From the NCBI GenBank assembly GCA_947625675.1, contig CANQPH010000001.1:1-64000 (forward strand): a DNA stretch of 64,000 bases, given 5' to 3'. This stretch comes from an uncultured Acetatifactor sp. GTDB lineage: Bacteria > Bacillota > Clostridia > Lachnospirales > Lachnospiraceae. The position numbers and the translations under genes were made by a program. The notes below the pieces were generated by a model. The model ran no database searches and was not told where the DNA came from. It saw only the letters and a list, made by a program, of their open reading frames with translations. Positions 18,190-27,190 of this stretch are shown here, piece by piece (position 1 is the first letter of the stretch; each line of letters starts with the position of its first letter).

Positions 18190-18972
18190 ATGAGCAGTGT
18201 ACAGTTGTTGGATAAAACGAGAAAAATCGGTAAATTGTTGCACAATAACAACTCTAGCAAGGTAGTCTTCAACGATATCTGTAAAGTGATGCGGGAGATC
18301 CTGGGCTCCAACGTCCTGGTGATCAGCCGCAAGGGAAAGGTTTTGGGCATTGGCAAGACGGATAAGATTGAAAGTATCACGGAGCTGCTGGCGGATTCGG
18401 TGGGCGGTTTTATCGATTCCATGCTGAACGAGCGGCTTCTGGCGGTGCTTTCCACCAAGGAAAACGTGAACCTGGAGACTCTGGGGTTCGAGCATACGGA
18501 CGTGAAGAAGTTCCAGGCCATCATTTCCCCCATAGAGATTGCGGGAGAGCGCCTTGGCACCTTGTTCATCTACAAATGCGACGAGCAGTACGACATTGAC
18601 GACATCATTCTATGCGAATACGGGAGCACGGTGGTGGGGCTGGAAATGCTCCGGGCCGTTCATGAGGAGAATGCGGAGGAGAGCCGCAAGATCGCAGTGG
18701 TGAAATCCGCCATCAGCACCCTGTCCTTTTCCGAAATGGAGGCCATCACCCACATTTTCGACGAGCTGGGGGGCATGGAGGGCATCCTGGTGGCCAGCAA
18801 GATTGCGGACCGAGTGGGGATCACCCGCTCCGTGATCGTCAACGCCCTGCGCAAGTTCGAGAGCGCCGGCGTGATCGAGTCCCGTTCCTCCGGCATGAAG
18901 GGCACTTACATCAAGGTGCTCAACGACGTGGTGTTCGATGAGATCGAGGAGCTGAAGAGGCAGAAGAACTGA
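18190..18972 (+). CDS. codY: GTP/branched-chain amino acid-sensing repressor CodY
   Basis: A 260-residue global regulator, matching the family length of about 259. The N-terminal GAF domain (MSSVQLLDKTRKIGKLL to about 155) senses isoleucine, leucine and valine, and the C-terminal winged helix-turn-helix reads ASKIADRVGITRSVIVNALRKFESAGVIESRSSGMKGTYIKV, typical of CodY. It represses amino acid and nutrient uptake genes in rich conditions. The start is the ATG at 18190, spaced six to seven bases from GGAGGA at 18178-18183; an ATG at 18184 overlaps the ribosome site. The clpQY and xerC genes that often precede codY are absent. Confidence 0.96.
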   Translation: MSSVQLLDKTRKIGKLLHNNNSSKVVFNDICKVMREILGSNVLVISRKGKVLGIGKTDKIESITELLADSVGGFIDSMLNERLLAVLSTKENVNLETLGFEHTDVKKFQAIISPIEIAGERLGTLFIYKCDEQYDIDDIILCEYGSTVVGLEMLRAVHEENAEESRKIAVVKSAISTLSFSEMEAITHIFDELGGMEGILVASKIADRVGITRSVIVNALRKFESAGVIESRSSGMKGTYIKVLNDVVFDEIEELKRQKN

Positions 18973-18980
18973 AGGAATTA

Positions 18981-19020
18981 TAAAAAACTCCTTGCAAGAG
19001 GGGTTTTCTTATGTTATAAT
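18981..19020 (+). promoter_or_regulatory. codY terminator overlapping the rpsB promoter
   Basis: AAAACTCC pairs (with one wobble) with AGGGGTTTT around TTGCA, a terminator-like hairpin just after codY. The same stretch contains TTGCAA at 18992-18997 and TATAAT at 19015-19020, 17 bases apart, an excellent promoter for rpsB-tsf. The -35 box lies in the hairpin loop. Confidence 0.7.
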
Positions 19021-19201
19021 TCCGTTGTTGTGACTATAAATCACGCATCCCGATTCGCCATCGGTGTTGTCGGGGACAGACGGGCCGACCGGAACCCTGC
19101 TATGGGCGGGCGGCGCCTGGTCCACCGGGAATAGGCGGCGGAGCTAACCGGATCTTTGACGCAGGTCCGGCAGAAAAGGAATGCGGAAGAAAAAACCAAA
19201 T
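19021..19201 (+). promoter_or_regulatory. Long GC-rich leader of rpsB
   Basis: About 180 bases of untranslated leader separate the promoter from the rpsB ribosome-binding site. It is far more GC-rich than the promoter and contains several complementary segments (GATTCGCCATCGG, GGGACAGACGGGCCGACC, GGATCTTTGACGCAGGTCCGG). Ribosomal protein leaders often bind their own product; this one is not one I can assign to a described class, so the function is inference. Confidence 0.45.
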
Positions 19202-19213
19202 GGAGGGATTGAC

Positions 19214-20002
19214 ATGAGCGTTATTTCTATGAAACAGCTGTTGGAAGCGGGCGTCCATTTCGGACACCAGACCAGAAGATGGAACCCCAAGATGGCTCCT
19301 TACATCTTCACCGAGAGAAACGGGATCCACATCATCGACCTGCAGAAATCCGTGGGCAAGGTGGACGAGGCTTACCGGGCGATCTCCGAGATCGTGGCCC
19401 AGGGCGGCACGATCCTGTTCGTGGGCACCAAGAAGCAGGCCCAGGACGCCGTGAAGACGGAAGCGGAGCGTTGCGGCATGTATTATGTAAATGAGAGATG
19501 GCTGGGCGGCATGCTCACCAACTTCAAGACCATCCGTTCCCGTATCGACAGACTCCGCAAGATCGAGACCATGTCCGAGGACGGAACCTTTGACGTGCTT
19601 CCCAAGAAGGAAGTCATCGCCCTGAAGAAGGAGTGGGATAAGCTGGAGAAGAACCTGGGCGGCATCAAGGAGATGACCAGGATTCCCGATGCGATCTTCG
19701 TGGTAGATCCCAAGAAGGAGAGGATCTGCGTGCAGGAGGCCCATGCCCTGGGCATCACCCTCATCGGTATCGGCGATACCAACTGCGATCCGGAAGAACT
19801 GGATTATATCATTCCCGGCAACGATGACGCCATCAGAGCCGTGAAGCTGATCGTTTCCAAAATGGCGGACGCCGTAATCGAAGCCAACCAGGGCGAGACC
19901 GCCGAGAGCGAAGAGCAGCTGGATGCGGAGATGGAAGCTTCTGCAGAGGATAAGCCTGCGGAGGACATCGAGGAAGTGGCCGCCGAGGCTGTGGAAGAGT
20001 AA
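19214..20002 (+). CDS. rpsB: 30S ribosomal protein S2
   Basis: A 262-residue S2 protein of the small subunit. Conserved segments include [44 protein letters not shown] and [26 protein letters not shown]. About 30 acidic, Ala/Glu-rich residues after position 230 extend the C terminus, as seen in some Clostridia. The start ATG 19214 is six bases after GGAGGG at 19202-19207; an upstream in-frame ATG at 19181 is rejected. tsf follows 53 bases later, the universal rpsB-tsf pair. Confidence 0.97.
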   Translation: MSVISMKQLLEAGVHFGHQTRRWNPKMAPYIFTERNGIHIIDLQKSVGKVDEAYRAISEIVAQGGTILFVGTKKQAQDAVKTEAERCGMYYVNERWLGGMLTNFKTIRSRIDRLRKIETMSEDGTFDVLPKKEVIALKKEWDKLEKNLGGIKEMTRIPDAIFVVDPKKERICVQEAHALGITLIGIGDTNCDPEELDYIIPGNDDAIRAVKLIVSKMADAVIEANQGETAESEEQLDAEMEASAEDKPAEDIEEVAAEAVEE

Positions 20003-20055
20003 GCGGACGTCAATAGGACAGGATATTGGACAGATAACAGAAGGAGAGAAAATAT

Positions 20056-20991
20056 ATGGCTATTACAGCAGCAATGGTGAAGGAACTGCGGGAAATGACC
20101 GGCGCAGGCATGATGGATTGCAAGAAGGCTTTGACGGAGACCAACGGCAACATGGACGAGGCCGTGGAATATCTGAGGAAGAACGGCCAGGCCAAGGCGG
20201 AGAAGAAGGCCGGAAGGATTGCGGCGGAAGGAATTTGCCGCATCGCCCGCAAGGGCGAGAAGACCGCAGCGGTGGTGGAGGTGAACTCCGAGACCGATTT
20301 TGTGGCCAAGAATGAAGATTTCCAGAAATACGTGGAAGCCGTGGCCGCCCAGGCGGTGAATTCCGATGCGGCGGACATCGACGCCTTCCTGGCGGAGAGC
20401 TGGGCTCAGGATGCCTCCAAGACCGTGAAGGAAGCCCTGGTGGACAAGATCGCCGTGATTGGCGAGAACCTGAACATCAGGAGATTTGCCAAGGTGGTGG
20501 CGGAGGACGGCTTCGTGTCCACTTACGTCCATGGCGGCGGCAGGATCGGCGTTATCGTGGAAGCCGCTTCCGACGTGGTGAACGATGCCCTGAAGGAGGC
20601 CATGACCAACATCGCAATGCAGGTGGCGGCCCTGAATCCCAAGTACGTGGCTACTTCCGACGTGCCCGAAGACTATAAGGAGCATGAGAAGGAGATTTTG
20701 ATGGCCCAGGTGGCCCAGGATCCCAAGATGGCCGGCAAGCCCGAGAAGGTGATCGAGGGCGCCGTGATGGGCAGACTGAACAAGGAGCTGAAAGAGGTTT
20801 GCCTGTTGGAGCAGATTTACGTGAAGGCCGAGGACGGCAAGCAGACCGTGGCCCAGTATATCGCCCAGGTGGGCAAGGAGAACGGAGCCAATCTGAGCGT
20901 GAAGAGCTTCGTCCGTTTCGAGACCGGCGAAGGCATCGAGAAGAAGAACGAGGACTTTGCGGCAGAGGTTGCCAAGCAGATGGGCATGTAA
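20056..20991 (+). CDS. tsf: Elongation factor Ts
   Basis: A 311-residue nucleotide exchange factor for EF-Tu. The N-terminal UBA-like domain (VKELREMTGAGMMDCKKALTETNGNMDEAVEYLR) and the EF-Tu contact motif TDFVAKNEDF near residues 79-88 are clear, followed by the core and dimerisation regions. The start ATG 20056 follows AGAAGGAGAG. A terminator closes the operon; pyrH and frr, frequent followers, are not here. Confidence 0.97.
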   Translation: MAITAAMVKELREMTGAGMMDCKKALTETNGNMDEAVEYLRKNGQAKAEKKAGRIAAEGICRIARKGEKTAAVVEVNSETDFVAKNEDFQKYVEAVAAQAVNSDAADIDAFLAESWAQDASKTVKEALVDKIAVIGENLNIRRFAKVVAEDGFVSTYVHGGGRIGVIVEAASDVVNDALKEAMTNIAMQVAALNPKYVATSDVPEDYKEHEKEILMAQVAQDPKMAGKPEKVIEGAVMGRLNKELKEVCLLEQIYVKAEDGKQTVAQYIAQVGKENGANLSVKSFVRFETGEGIEKKNEDFAAEVAKQMGM

Positions 20992-21041
20992 GCTCCAAAA
21001 CAAAAAACGGCTGACATAACTTATCAGAACTTGTCAAAATG

Positions 21042-21080
21042 CGCTGGAAGCCAGGAATATCAAGGCTTCCAGCGTTTTTT
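21042..21080 (+). terminator. Terminator of rpsB-tsf
   Basis: CGCTGGAAGCC pairs perfectly with GGCTTCCAGCG (21042-21052 and 21064-21074), followed by six T. A strong Rho-independent terminator. Confidence 0.9.
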
Positions 21081-21147
21081 CCAGGGGAATCTGATACTGT
21101 TGATGAGAAGCGATTTCTAAAAAAAAGAGGAAAGCGAGGAACGGAAC

Positions 21148-22170
21148 ATGAGAGAAGCGATTTATCTGTGGAAAAAGGAAGAGTATCCTTATCCCTATGC
21201 CGGGGAGTTCCTGCCCAATCTGCGGGCTTATCTGCATGAGGACGGGGAAGAGCGCCCCGCCATGCTGGTGATCCCGGGCGGCGGTTACGCTGTGGTCAGC
21301 CCTACGGAAGGGGAGATCGTGGCCAAGAAATTTTTCGAGGCGGGTTATCAGGCCTTCGTGCTGACCTATACCACCAACATGTTTCAGCAGGTTCCTCTGG
21401 GAAAGCTGCCCCTTCGGGACGCCTCCAGAGGGCTCCGTTACATTCGGAAAAATGCGGAACAGTTTCATATTCGGCCCAATCAGATCGCCTGCTGCGGGTT
21501 TTCCGCAGGGGGACATCTGGCGGCCAGCCTGGCGGTGCACTTCGACGATCCCGCACTGGCCGGTGAGCCGGACGGGGAGGTTTCCAACCGTCCCGATGCG
21601 GTGGTCTTAAGCTACCCCGTGATCACCAGCGGGGAACTGGCCCACAGAGGCAGCTTCGATCAGCTTCTGGGCAGAGACGCTTCGGAGGAAGAGCTGGATT
21701 GGGCCAGCCTGGAAAAGCACGTTACGGCCCATACCCCGCCCGCTTTCCTGTGGCAGACCTTCACGGACGAGACGGTGCCGGTGGAGAACAGCATCCTCTT
21801 TGCCAAGGCCTGCCGGGAGGCCGGGGTGCCCTGCGAACTCCATCTGTTTATGGAAGGGGCCCACGGATTGAGCCTGGCCGACGAGGACTGGGCGGAAGGC
21901 CGTTACGGGGAAGACAGCATCTACAACATGGAGCAGCACTGGCAGAGCCTGAAGTGTATGTATGCCCAGAAACCCGAAGCGATTCCGGAGATTCTGGCGG
22001 CGGCCGCCCGGGCGGAAACCTTGAAAGAATTTGCGGAAGAGTGGGGCAAGGCCCTGTCCGCCGGGGCTCCTCATACGAAGCCTTCCGCCGACCCTTCCGC
22101 CAGACAGTGGCCGGATCTGGCGAAAGCCTGGCTGGACAAGATTTGGGAGAAAGCTTATGTTTCCTTATGA
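21148..22170 (+). CDS. Alpha/beta hydrolase, acetyl-esterase-like
   Basis: A 340-residue cytoplasmic hydrolase with no visible signal peptide. The oxyanion-hole motif GGGYAVVSPTEG near residue 40 is followed by the nucleophile elbow GFSAGGH with Ser about 119. The acid is probably in TDETVP near residue 208 and the base His in EGAHGLS near 234. This resembles the BD-FAE/Aes esterases that remove acetyl or feruloyl groups from plant polysaccharides; the substrate is inferred. Residues 275-330 form a helical tail not needed by the core fold. Its stop overlaps the start of the AraC regulator by 14 bases, so the two form an operon, followed by a sugar symporter. Confidence 0.8.
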   Translation: MREAIYLWKKEEYPYPYAGEFLPNLRAYLHEDGEERPAMLVIPGGGYAVVSPTEGEIVAKKFFEAGYQAFVLTYTTNMFQQVPLGKLPLRDASRGLRYIRKNAEQFHIRPNQIACCGFSAGGHLAASLAVHFDDPALAGEPDGEVSNRPDAVVLSYPVITSGELAHRGSFDQLLGRDASEEELDWASLEKHVTAHTPPAFLWQTFTDETVPVENSILFAKACREAGVPCELHLFMEGAHGLSLADEDWAEGRYGEDSIYNMEQHWQSLKCMYAQKPEAIPEILAAAARAETLKEFAEEWGKALSAGAPHTKPSADPSARQWPDLAKAWLDKIWEKAYVSL

Positions 22171-23557
22171 TTTTCAGCTTCTGTACGATATTTTCGAGGT
22201 CCCCATGGTGTCCTGGGGCAAAGAGGTCTCTCAGATTCCAAGGCAGGGAAGGTTCCCTTCTCCGGTCTTGGCGGATGAAGGACTCCGAAAAAGGCTGGAG
22301 CAGGCCTGCGGAAAGGGTGCGGATTCCTTGCCCGTCATTTTGCGGGAGCCCGGCGGGATCCTATATGGAACTTTCGCCCTGGAAGAGGGGCAGTATTTCG
22401 CCCTGGGCGGGATCCTGAGTTCCCCCTTGTCCTCTACCCTGGATTCTCTCCTGGGCTCTGTCCAAACCCCTGCCCCGGGTTCCGCTCCAGTTTCTGCCCT
22501 GGACTCCGCCCTTACCATATGTTCCGCTCAGGTTCCTGTCCTGGGTTCCGCCCAAACCCCTGCCCCGGGTTCCATCCCGGACTCCATCCCTGTCCCGGAG
22601 TTCGCTCGGGTTTCCGCCCGGGCTTCCGCCTTGGATTCTCTCTCGGATTCTGTCTTTGATCCGGATGCGGGGCCTTCTTCCGCAGCTTTGAAAATGGAGC
22701 GGTTCAAAAAGCTTTTGGTCCTGTGCTGTTTTCGGCTGACGGGACGGAAGCTCTCCTGCTCCAGGGTGGAGGTGCGCAGTGCGGATGCGGTTCCTGCGGA
22801 GACTTCCTCGGAAAGGGAAGTGGAGGCTTATCTGGACAAACAGTGGGAGAACGAACGGCATCACGGACGGGGGATCGAACTGGAGAACAAGTTCATGGAG
22901 ATGATCCGCCAGGGGGACGTGGAGGGCATTAAGAAAATATCCCAGACGGATCTTCTGGACATCCGGGAGATTTCGGAAGTGTCGGAGGATTTTGTCAGGC
23001 AGATCGAATATAACCTGGTGGCCATGGACGCTTTGGCCACCAGGGCGGCGGTGGAAGGGGGCATGAACCCGGAGGAAGCTTATGTCCTGGGGGACGTCTA
23101 TCTGCGGCAGGTGGAGGTCAACCGGCGGAAGCTGGACGCCTTGCATCTGCTCGGGTTCAGGATGATGCTGGATTTTGCGGACAAGGTGAGAAAGGCGAGG
23201 CAGCGGAAGAGTCAGTCGCCCTACCTGGAGAAGTGCAAAGATTATATTTTTAAAAATCTGCGGAAGCAGATCCGGGTCAGCGACATCGCCCCGGTCCTGG
23301 GAATCAGCCAGAGCCATCTGACCCACCTTTTCTCGGAGCTGGAAGGGATGACGATCCAGCAGTACATCATGAAGCTGCGCTGCGAGCATGCGGCCAATCT
23401 GCTGAAATATTCCGATTATTCCATCGCCCAGATCTCGGAATATTTCTGCTTCGCCTCCCAGAGTCACTTCGGTTCCTGCTTTAAACGGCTCTATGGGATG
23501 TCTCCGAAGGAATATCGAATGAAACACGGAAGGAAAGATGTGATTGAAAAAATGTAA
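22157..23557 (+). CDS. AraC-family transcriptional regulator
   Basis: A 466-residue protein. The C-terminal 100 residues are the double helix-turn-helix AraC domain (IRVSDIAPVLGISQSHLTHLFSELEGMTIQQYIMKLR and ISEYFCFASQSHFGSCFKRLYGMSPKEYR). The N-terminal part is not a clear cupin. Residues about 88-175 are a low-complexity Ser/Pro/Ala stretch with repeats like TPAPGS and SALDSL, coded by degenerate 15-18 bp DNA repeats. A central helical segment separates this from the DNA-binding part. The start ATG 22157, with GGGAGAA upstream, overlaps the hydrolase gene; an earlier in-frame ATG at 22031 lies within it. It likely controls the adjacent hydrolase and symporter. Confidence 0.85.
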   Translation: MFPYDFQLLYDIFEVPMVSWGKEVSQIPRQGRFPSPVLADEGLRKRLEQACGKGADSLPVILREPGGILYGTFALEEGQYFALGGILSSPLSSTLDSLLGSVQTPAPGSAPVSALDSALTICSAQVPVLGSAQTPAPGSIPDSIPVPEFARVSARASALDSLSDSVFDPDAGPSSAALKMERFKKLLVLCCFRLTGRKLSCSRVEVRSADAVPAETSSEREVEAYLDKQWENERHHGRGIELENKFMEMIRQGDVEGIKKISQTDLLDIREISEVSEDFVRQIEYNLVAMDALATRAAVEGGMNPEEAYVLGDVYLRQVEVNRRKLDALHLLGFRMMLDFADKVRKARQRKSQSPYLEKCKDYIFKNLRKQIRVSDIAPVLGISQSHLTHLFSELEGMTIQQYIMKLRCEHAANLLKYSDYSIAQISEYFCFASQSHFGSCFKRLYGMSPKEYRMKHGRKDVIEKM

Positions 23558-23655
23558 CAGATTTTCGACAATAAGTGCGTATTAATGATAGTGCGCTTCC
23601 TTTTGATGGGTTATAATCTTAAATCATAGAAAATTCCATCGGAGGAGAGAAAGCT

Positions 23656-25134
23656 ATGTCGAACAAAAACAAAATCAAAAATCCCGAGCACATGGGGCCC
23701 AAGGAGGTCTTCGGCGTCACCGCCTTGTCCACCATGACATCCATCGGGGCCATCTTCATGTCCAGCATGTTCATGTCCTTCATGACGGACTATGCGGGCC
23801 TGGGAGCCTGGGGTGCTACCCTGGCCACCGTGCTTCTGCTGGCCGCCCGTCTGATCGATGCGGTGGATGATCCTATCCAGGGCTTCATCATGGACAACGG
23901 CAAGGTGGGCAAATACGGAAAGTATAAGCCCTTCTTCATGATCAGTATCATCATGATCACCGTGGGCGTCATCGCCCTTTACGCCCTGCCGAGGCCCCTC
24001 ACCAGCATCCCCGTGGCGGTGGGGATCTGGGTGATCTTCTTCTACTTCGTGTATGACATCGGCACGTCCTTCTGCAACATGAATCTGATGTACCGCACCA
24101 TGACCAATGACGCCAATGAGAGGGCCAAGCTCCTGGTGGGACCCAGGATCTGGACCATGGTCTTAAGCATGATCGGCGCCGGCATGACGGCAGTGGCTGT
24201 GAGCCTGTACGCCGTCTTCGGAAGCTACAACACGGCCTTTATGGTGATGGCCACGGTGTTCACTCTGATAGGGGCCGTGATCTCCGTCATCGGCTGGTTC
24301 ATGGTCAAGGAGCGCCACGTGGTGCAGCAGGAAGAAGGGGAGAAGGTGAAGATCTCCGATTTCTTCGATTTGATCAAGACCAACAAGCCCATGATGATCA
24401 ATTTCTGCAAATGTATTTTCACGGGCTTCATCTGGACCTTTTTGTTCGCCGCCCCTTCTTACTATGTGAAATGGGCTTTTTGTGCAGATCTCACCACGGG
24501 GCAGGTGGACATGGGGCTATTCGCCACCTATTCCCTTATCATCTCCATGATGATGATGATGCCCCTTTTGCTGGGCGTGGTGATCGCCGCACCGGTTCTG
24601 AAGCTTTTCAAGGGCGACTTCGTGAAGATGCACAAGGTTGACCTCCTGTGCCAGGGCCTGGGCGGCCTGATCATTTTCCTGGGGCAGGTGCTGGGCGTCC
24701 TGCGCAGTGTGCCGGCCATCTTCTTCATCGCCATGTTCGTCATTGCCATGGCCATCGGCATTGACTTCGTGCCCGGTTCCACGATCTCCATGGAAGTCAT
24801 GGACTACACCATCTACAGTACCGGCAAGGATCGTTCCGCCCTGACCGGCGTGCTGGAGAAATTCCTCGAGAAGGCCCAGACGGCGGTTTCTTCTGCCCTG
24901 GTGGGCGTGATCCTCATCGCCGTGGGCTATCAGGTGGACAGCGTCACGGGAGACTATGCCGGCAGCCTGGAATCCATTCCTACCATGCTCAACGGCCTGG
25001 CCTTCGTCATTGGCCTGCTTCCCGCCATCCTGGCCGTCATCGGGGTGCTGATCATCAGAAAATACCCCATCGATCAGGATCTGCGGAAGAAGATGCATGA
25101 ATACATCGACGCTCATCAGGCAACGAAAGAGTGA
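23656..25134 (+). CDS. GPH-family sugar:cation symporter (MFS)
   Basis: A 492-residue integral membrane protein with about 12 hydrophobic segments. The N-terminal region (FGVTALSTMTSIGAIFMSSMFMSFMTDYAGLG) and the motif LIDAVDDPIQGFIMDNGKVGKYGKYKPF match the glycoside-pentoside-hexuronide family signature D-x-x-x-D-P-x-x-G. It would import a sugar or glycoside with sodium or protons; the neighbouring AraC regulator, esterase and GH2 enzyme suggest a plant-derived glycoside. The start ATG 23656 follows GGAGGAGAG at 23641-23649. The 98 bases upstream contain TATAAT near 23610 but no convincing -35 box. A terminator follows. Confidence 0.88.
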   Translation: MSNKNKIKNPEHMGPKEVFGVTALSTMTSIGAIFMSSMFMSFMTDYAGLGAWGATLATVLLLAARLIDAVDDPIQGFIMDNGKVGKYGKYKPFFMISIIMITVGVIALYALPRPLTSIPVAVGIWVIFFYFVYDIGTSFCNMNLMYRTMTNDANERAKLLVGPRIWTMVLSMIGAGMTAVAVSLYAVFGSYNTAFMVMATVFTLIGAVISVIGWFMVKERHVVQQEEGEKVKISDFFDLIKTNKPMMINFCKCIFTGFIWTFLFAAPSYYVKWAFCADLTTGQVDMGLFATYSLIISMMMMMPLLLGVVIAAPVLKLFKGDFVKMHKVDLLCQGLGGLIIFLGQVLGVLRSVPAIFFIAMFVIAMAIGIDFVPGSTISMEVMDYTIYSTGKDRSALTGVLEKFLEKAQTAVSSALVGVILIAVGYQVDSVTGDYAGSLESIPTMLNGLAFVIGLLPAILAVIGVLIIRKYPIDQDLRKKMHEYIDAHQATKE

Positions 25135-25192
25135 TAAGCTCGAAGCGCCGAACCGTGAATCCGTACTGGTGTAAACCGTTATGGCGATGAAA

Positions 25193-25220
25193 GGGAGAAG
25201 GATCGTCCTTCTCCCTTTTT
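25193..25220 (+). terminator. Terminator of the GPH symporter gene
   Basis: GGGAGAAGGA pairs with TCCTTCTCCC around a three-base centre, followed by TTTTT. Confidence 0.88.
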
Positions 25221-25250
25221 GGGTATTTTTGGGAGAAGTGTGAAAGTAAA

Positions 25251-25370
25251 CTATTTGTGCCGGAGCGTCACAAATAGCTCTGATGGCAGATTAGAAATTG
25301 CATTCGCAATTTCTTAAGAGGAGGCGAAGTCTCCTCTTGCCCTGATCGCATAAACGCTCCGGAATGAGGA
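25251..25370 (+). promoter_or_regulatory. Structured, pseudoknot-like leader of the YczE-like gene
   Basis: Hairpin 1 pairs CTATTTGTG (25251-25259) with CACAAATAG (25269-25277). Its nine-base loop CCGGAGCGT (25260-25268) is perfectly complementary to ACGCTCCGG at 25354-25362, just before the GAGGA ribosome site. Between them lie hairpin 2, GAAATTGC / GCAATTTC (25294-25301 with 25306-25313), and hairpin 3, AAGAGGAG / CTCCTCTT (25316-25323 with 25331-25338). A GGCA / TGCC pair may enclose both. The layout is that of a cis-regulatory RNA; I do not recognise a known class. Confidence 0.55.
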
Positions 25371-25375
25371 ATAGA

Positions 25376-26050
25376 ATGATGAATCAACGTACAAAACGGA
25401 TTCTGATGACGGTATTCGGGATCTTTTTCAACGGTATCAGCGTGGGGTTTTTCAAAGTGGCGGCCTTCGGGGTGGATCCCTTTCAGGCCTTCATGAGCGG
25501 TCTGGATGCGCTGGTCCCCATCGACTTCGGCACCCTGTACGTTATCGCCAATGCGGTGCTTTTGCTGTTCGCCCTTTTCCTGGAGAAGAAGTACATCGGT
25601 TTGGGGACCCTGTTTAATCTGTTTTTCCAGGGATATGTGGTGGAGTTTTCCCGGAAGACACTGCAGGGCCTGGTGGGATCGGAGCCCGCCCTGGGGCTGC
25701 GGATCTCGTTCCTGTTCGTGGGGATCCTGGTGATCTGCGTCAGTTCGGCCTTTTATTTCACGGCGGATCTGGGGGTGTCCACTTATGACGCCGTGGCTCT
25801 GATCCTGTCCAACAAGCTGCACGTGGCTCCCTTCCGCTATTGCCGCATCGCCTGCGACGTGACCTGCGTGGCGGCGGGCTGCGCCCTGTTTCTGCTGGCG
25901 GGAGGAGAGGCCGGCGCACTGCCTGCCATCGCCGGGATCGGCACCATCATCACCGCCTTTTTCATGGGCCCTCTGGTGGAATTTTTCAATCACCATCTGG
26001 CCCAGCCCTTCCTGGAGGGGAAAGAAGTTTCCCAGAAAACCAGCCTGTAA
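25376..26050 (+). CDS. YczE/YitT-like integral membrane protein
   Basis: A 224-residue protein with five or six hydrophobic segments. The pattern RILMTVFGIFFNGISVGFFKVAAFGVDPFQAFMSGL and FTADLGVSTYDAVALILSNK, where an AxxGVxPxxA/D-like motif occurs twice, is that of the YczE family (COG2364) related to YitT. Its transported substrate, if any, is unknown. The start could be ATG 25376 or the adjacent ATG 25379; GAGGA at 25366-25370 gives spacing of five or eight bases. An ATG at 25364 overlaps the ribosome site. The gene stands alone between two terminator-bounded units and has the structured leader described above. Confidence 0.75.
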   Translation: MMNQRTKRILMTVFGIFFNGISVGFFKVAAFGVDPFQAFMSGLDALVPIDFGTLYVIANAVLLLFALFLEKKYIGLGTLFNLFFQGYVVEFSRKTLQGLVGSEPALGLRISFLFVGILVICVSSAFYFTADLGVSTYDAVALILSNKLHVAPFRYCRIACDVTCVAAGCALFLLAGGEAGALPAIAGIGTIITAFFMGPLVEFFNHHLAQPFLEGKEVSQKTSL

Positions 26051-26072
26051 AAAGCTTTGGAACCGTTCATTT

Positions 26073-26126
26073 CTGGAATGCAAAAAGTTTCCGGAATGTA
26101 AAAAGTTTTTGGAATGCAAAAAGATT
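26073..26126 (+). repeat. Three 18-bp tandem repeats before degV
   Basis: The unit CTGGAATGCAAAAAGTTT occurs at 26073-26090, 26091-26108 and 26109-26126 with one to three changes per copy, then decays. The rest of the 26051-26304 gap is AT-rich and carries a possible promoter (TTTACG near 26220, TATTAT 17 bases on). No gene is seen there. Confidence 0.7.
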
Positions 26127-26304
26127 TAGAAGTTTAAAAAAGCTGCTAAGAAGTTTCAGAATAGAAATGGTTTTCAAAACTATATTTCATGGATTTTAGA
26201 AACAAATCTCGCAAAAACTATTTACGATATGAGATTTTTGTTGTATTATGATATAGAGACCAATGCGACGATACAACGAGACTTATGTCGGGAGGATAGT
26301 TAAG

Positions 26305-27144
26305 ATGAGTTGGATGATTGTTTCGGACAGTTCCTGCGAGATTCGTGCCCTGGAAAACTGCGCCCCGGGCGTGGCCTTTGCGGTGGTTCCCTTCAAGATC
26401 ACCATCGATGGGAAGGAATACGTGGATCTGCCTCCTCTGGATGTGCCGGAGATGATGCGGGCCATGACGGAATACGACGGGGTCAGCACCAGCGCCTGCC
26501 CCAGCCCGGAGGAATGGGCGGAGTGCTATCGGAAGGCGGACCGGGTCATCGCCCTGACCATCAGCAGCAACCTTTCCGGAAGCTATAATGCGGCCATGGC
26601 GGCCCGCCACATGGTGCTGGAGGAAAGCCCGGAGAAGGAGATCTTCGTGCTGGATACCCTGAGCGATGCCGGTGCCCTGGCGGGTGCGGCCCGGCTGGCG
26701 AACCGGCTGATCGGAGAGGGGAAGGGGTTTGAGGCGGTATGCGCCGCCATCAAAGAATTTAATGACAAGGGGCATATCATGTTCGCCCTTTCCAGCTTCG
26801 AGAACCTGGTCAAGAACGGACGGGTGAACCGGGTGGTGGGCTTTATCGCCGGCAAGCTTCATATGCGGGTGCTGGGGCGGCGCACTTCGGACGGGCGGAT
26901 CGATTTCTTCTATAAGACCAGGGGAGAAGGCAAGGTGATGGCCAGGATCCTGGAAGAAATGACGGTCACGGGATTTGACGGCAGCCGTCCGGTGATGATC
27001 AGCCATTGCCTGAATCCGGAGGGGGCCGAGAAGCTGAAGGCGGACATCCTGGCGAAATGGCCCGGGGCGGAGGTGACTGCGGTGCCCTGTGCGGGCCTGT
27101 GCAGCTTTTATGCTCAGGAGCGGGGGATCATTATTACCTATTGA
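26305..27144 (+). CDS. DegV family fatty-acid-binding protein
   Basis: A 279-residue cytoplasmic protein of the DegV family, which binds fatty acids (FakB-like) for phosphorylation by the FakA kinase and their use in phospholipid synthesis. Seen are WMIVSDSSCEI at the N terminus, VPFKITIDGKEYVD, the lipid-contact loop STSACPSPEEW near residue 60, and TISSNLSGSYNAA near 85, all characteristic. Length is typical (about 280). The start is ATG 26305 with GGAGG at 26291-26295; an in-frame ATG at 26263 lies upstream of that site and is rejected. A FakA homologue is not in this window; note that the Asp23-like gene at 45.1 kb is a different paralogue class from the DAK-linked one. Confidence 0.88.
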   Translation: MSWMIVSDSSCEIRALENCAPGVAFAVVPFKITIDGKEYVDLPPLDVPEMMRAMTEYDGVSTSACPSPEEWAECYRKADRVIALTISSNLSGSYNAAMAARHMVLEESPEKEIFVLDTLSDAGALAGAARLANRLIGEGKGFEAVCAAIKEFNDKGHIMFALSSFENLVKNGRVNRVVGFIAGKLHMRVLGRRTSDGRIDFFYKTRGEGKVMARILEEMTVTGFDGSRPVMISHCLNPEGAEKLKADILAKWPGAEVTAVPCAGLCSFYAQERGIIITY

Positions 27145-27190
27145 TCGCCAGGCTGCCCAAAGCGGCCGGACTATGGATGCAATGCAGCCC

